Source: Peribolospora baueri
Lineage: Eukaryota; Basidiomycota; Peribolosporomycetes; Peribolosporales; Peribolosporaceae
Reading direction: 5' to 3'
NCBI GenBank assembly: GCA_029717555.1
Contig: JAMDHS010000048.1
Location: 108,873-172,872 of the forward strand
DNA: 64,000 nt
The notes beneath the pieces are model-generated. The model saw nothing but the letters and a program-made list of their open reading frames with translations, made no database searches and had not been told where the DNA came from. Positions 64,000-64,000 of the stretch are shown here, in pieces. Made by a program: the position numbers and the translations under genes. The stretch's first letter is position 1; the number at the start of each line of letters is the position of its first letter.

Positions 64000-64000
64000 G

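Overview
This is nuclear DNA from a filamentous or yeast-like fungus, most probably a basidiomycete. The sequence is GC-rich. Nearly every recognisable gene is split by several short introns (about 50-150 nt) with GTRAGT-type donors and YAG acceptors. The gene set is eukaryotic: tRNA m1A58 methyltransferase, eIF2B beta, Mediator, RhoGEF, and an intron-bearing nuclear tRNA-Leu. I could not name the species. Exon coordinates below were worked out by hand from splice signals, reading phase and known family motifs. Where a phase did not close, the entry says so.

Left part (1-24 kb): the 3' end of an unidentified gene, then TRM61 (+), a small Cys-rich conserved-type protein (-), and a TA-flanked MITE-like transposon. 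Next come a secreted S1/P1 nuclease (+), a mitochondrial double-HMG-box DNA-packaging protein (-) and thioredoxin reductase (-, with a possible mitochondrial leader). These are followed by a small membrane protein (+), a long disordered protein (+), a single-pass surface protein (+) and GCD7/eIF2B beta (-).

Middle part (24-45 kb): a large DH-PH RhoGEF (-) and an SH3-SAM-PH protein of the BOI1/BOI2 type (+) are transcribed away from each other across a gene-poor 5.7-kb gap. Both types act in Rho/Cdc42 polarity signalling, so the pairing is suggestive, but no co-regulation is shown. A mitochondrial rhodanese (-) and MED17 (+) follow, sharing a promoter of about 200 bp.

Right part (45-64 kb): a 1242-codon disordered protein (-), an FBXO21-like F-box/transglutaminase-like/YccV protein (+) and a salicylate-hydroxylase-like flavoprotein (+). 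After these lies a repeat-rich island (57.2-59.5 kb) ending at an intron-containing tRNA-Leu(CAA). The window closes with a CxC-rich protein (+), a second MITE copy that has lost its right end, and the 3' end of a gene (-) cut off by the window edge.

No operon, CRISPR, phage or biosynthetic cluster is visible. The most unusual material is the MITE family, the layered repeat island beside the tRNA, the CxC protein, and several in-frame introns that masquerade as continuous reading frames.
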